64,000 bases of DNA from Qipengyuania sphaerica. GTDB lineage: Bacteria > Pseudomonadota > Alphaproteobacteria > Sphingomonadales > Sphingomonadaceae. The notes under the pieces were generated by a model. It made no database searches. It saw only the letters and a program-made list of their open reading frames with translations, and was not told the DNA's origin. Shown here piece by piece: positions 62,283 through 64,000 of this stretch (positions within the stretch are counted from its first letter, which is position 1; each line of letters opens with the position of its first letter). The DNA is taken from contig NZ_JAIGNR010000001.1 of the NCBI RefSeq assembly GCF_019711595.1, positions 558,001 to 622,000 on the forward strand, written 5' to 3'. The translations under genes were made by a program, and so were the position numbers.

Positions 62283-64000
62283 TGGCGGAGGTGGACGTCC
62301 AGGATACGCCGCCTCCTCGCAAGCGCAGCCGCGCGCGCCGGGTGGGCAAATGGACATTGCTGTTGGTCGGTGCGCCGATTCTGCTTCTCGTTGCCGCCCT
62401 GGTTGTCCTGAATACGCCGCTGGGCGAGCGTTTCCTTGCGAGCCAGATTGCCAAGCAGACTTTTCCCAACGGCCTCGTCATCCGTATCGGCCGGATCGAA
62501 GGGAATATCTACGGCGAGGCGATACTCCACGATGTGACCCTGTCCGATCCGCAGGGCGTCTTCATGACCATCCCGCGCGCCGAGGTCGACTGGAACCCGC
62601 GGGCATGGCTTGCCAACCGTCTCGATATCGACAGTTTCGCAGCGCGCCGCGCCTCGTTGGCGCGCCTGCCCGAATTTCTGCCGAGCGAAGATGATGGTCC
62701 GATCCTTCCCGGCTTTGATATTTCCATCGACGCACTCGAAATCGACAACCTCATGCTCGCCCCCGGTATCGCAGGTGAGTATGCGCAGCGGGTCGATCTG
62801 ACCGCAGAAGTCCAAGTGGAGGACCGCCTCCTGTTCGTCGAGGGGACCGCCAGGCTGGGCGAACAAGACAGTCTCGCCCTGCGCGTCCATGCCGAGCCCG
62901 ACGGCGACGATTTCGACCTGTTTGCCGATCTCGAAGCAGCAGAGGGCGGGCCGATTGCAGGCATGTTCGCATTGCCCAACGCCTATAGCGCAAAATTGCG
63001 CGGCGACGGGACGTGGAACCAGTGGAAGGGCGGGCTTCTGGTCCGCTCTGCGGGCGACCGAGTCGCCGCGCTGAGGATCACGAACAATGCCGGCACGTTC
63101 GGATTGATCGGCAAGGTCGACCCGAGCGATTTCGTCACCGGCGCCGTTGCCGATGCTCTGGGCGAGGATGTCGCCCTTGCCTCGCGCGTCACCATCGACA
63201 ACCGCGCCTTCGACGGGCGGCACGTCCTCATCGGACGCGCCATGCGGCTGGAGGGTGAAGGGCTGGTCGACCTCGCCGAAAACCGCTTCGGCAATTTCGA
63301 GCTCGATGCCGTTTGGCGCGACCGGCTGGCACTGGGCAGTGACTTGCGGCTCGAGGACACGAAAGCCAGCGCGACGCTCGACGGGGCGTTCACCGATCTT
63401 ACGGTGGTCCATGATCTCAGTGTCGGACGGCTCGTTTCGGGCACGACGCGGCTTTCCCAGCTGAGACAGCAGGGCACCGCACGTTTCGACGGAACCCGCT
63501 GGACGATGCCTATCGCTCTTTCGGTCGGGCGGGTCGAGACCGGCAATGCACTCGTCGATCCGCGCTTGGTGAATGGCTCGGCGCGCGGGCAATTGGTGCT
63601 GAGGGAAAACGAGCTCAGCGGTGACGATCTTCGCATCGCCTTCCGCGGACTGGCCGCCAATCTCGCCCTGCGCGGTGACCTCGATGCGGGCCGCTACCAA
63701 ATTCGCGGACCGGTACGCGCCGACAAACTGGCGCTCGACAATGTGGGACTGGCGGGCGGGACCGCGGTAATCGATTTCGACCTCGTCCCGTCCGGTTGGC
63801 GGCTCGGAGCCGATCTCGATGCGCGTATAGCGCCGGTCAGCAACGACACGCTCGCCAATCTCGCAGGGGATGCAATCCGCGTTCGGGGCGGCATCGCAAC
63901 CAGCAGCGGAGCGGCCATCGATTTTCGCCGGCTGCGGGTCAATTCCGACAAACTTACCTTGGCGATGGATGGCTCGATCGACGGTTCGACGACGAGCCTC
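62282..64000 (+). CDS. tamB: Translocation/assembly module protein TamB, N-terminal part (cut by window end)
   Basis: The frame starts at ATG 62282 and is open to the end of the window, so about 573 residues are visible and the C-terminal DUF490 domain is missing. A basic N-terminus (RKRSRARRVGKW) is followed by one membrane helix (TLLLVGAPILLLVAALVVLN), then AsmA/TamB-like repeated beta-strands (FLASQIAKQTFPNGLVIRIGRIEGNIYGEAILHDVTLSDP). Such proteins form a long beta-groove between inner and outer membranes carrying phospholipids or proteins, with TamA as outer-membrane partner. The TGATG junction couples it to tamA. Confidence 0.93.
   Translation, partial: MAEVDVQDTPPPRKRSRARRVGKWTLLLVGAPILLLVAALVVLNTPLGERFLASQIAKQTFPNGLVIRIGRIEGNIYGEAILHDVTLSDPQGVFMTIPRAEVDWNPRAWLANRLDIDSFAARRASLARLPEFLPSEDDGPILPGFDISIDALEIDNLMLAPGIAGEYAQRVDLTAEVQVEDRLLFVEGTARLGEQDSLALRVHAEPDGDDFDLFADLEAAEGGPIAGMFALPNAYSAKLRGDGTWNQWKGGLLVRSAGDRVAALRITNNAGTFGLIGKVDPSDFVTGAVADALGEDVALASRVTIDNRAFDGRHVLIGRAMRLEGEGLVDLAENRFGNFELDAVWRDRLALGSDLRLEDTKASATLDGAFTDLTVVHDLSVGRLVSGTTRLSQLRQQGTARFDGTRWTMPIALSVGRVETGNALVDPRLVNGSARGQLVLRENELSGDDLRIAFRGLAANLALRGDLDAGRYQIRGPVRADKLALDNVGLAGGTAVIDFDLVPSGWRLGADLDARIAPVSNDTLANLAGDAIRVRGGIATSSGAAIDFRRLRVNSDKLTLAMDGSIDGSTTSL

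Overview
The window is a GC-rich, densely coded bacterial chromosome segment. It most likely comes from an alphaproteobacterium of the Sphingomonadales, probably family Erythrobacteraceae. The basis is the gene content: very large TonB-dependent receptors with the plug motif VTGSR, an argS-SPOR-nagZ-scpA-scpB-tatABC string, an ispH-thrB-rnhA string, a cpa/tad pilus cluster and ClpB in this arrangement. The family assignment is from general knowledge and was not tested by a search. I saw no tRNA, rRNA, CRISPR array, insertion sequence, integrase or attachment site. It reads as ordinary chromosome, with a few accessory blocks.

Layout. 1-3.3 kb: the end of an M48 peptidase and small exported proteins of unknown function. 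3.3-8.4 kb: a two-domain M16 peptidase lipoprotein and a penicillin/AHL-type acylase, both on the minus strand. 8.5-14.5 kb: a HerA-like ATPase, an exported M17 aminopeptidase and the disaggregase ClpB. 14.5-18.6 kb: a first TonB-dependent receptor (TBDR1) and two small exported proteins. 19-25.6 kb (minus): the most interesting block, a second receptor (TBDR2) followed by a TPR protein with a 2-oxoglutarate/Fe(II) oxygenase domain and a TPR protein with a sulfotransferase domain. 26-28 kb: a thiolase and a short-chain dehydrogenase for fatty acyl-CoA breakdown. 28-31 kb: the copper resistance pair copA-copB. 31-36.3 kb: a phosphofructokinase with pyrophosphate-type motifs, a GNAT enzyme, a metal-binding-like protein, a rhodanese, an FtrA-like regulator, an enoyl-CoA hydratase and a MarR regulator. 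36.3-43.8 kb (minus): cpaA-cpaB-cpaC-cpaD-cpaE-tadB-tadC for a Flp/tight-adherence pilus, without the motor ATPase cpaF or a pilin gene. 43.9-48.7 kb: a hydrolase, an FAD oxidoreductase, a DUF1508 protein, then rnhA, thrB and ispH. 48.7-56.1 kb: a lipoprotein, then argS, a SPOR protein, nagZ, scpA, scpB and tatABC. 56.1-64 kb: an amidohydrolase, threonine ammonia-lyase, the N-end-rule transferase Bpt, and the outer-membrane assembly pair tamA-tamB, the last cut by the window end.

How the genes work together. Much of the window concerns the cell envelope: outer-membrane receptors, TamAB, Tat export, periplasmic peptidases, peptidoglycan recycling (NagZ, SPOR) and pilus assembly. The best candidate for an undescribed system is the receptor plus two TPR-fused tailoring enzymes at 19.0-25.6 kb. 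The two enzymes are separated by only 2 nt, their catalytic motifs look intact, and the receptor promoter region carries a 22-bp inverted repeat. The substrate is unknown. Protein sulfation or hydroxylation, perhaps of an envelope protein, is an inference only.
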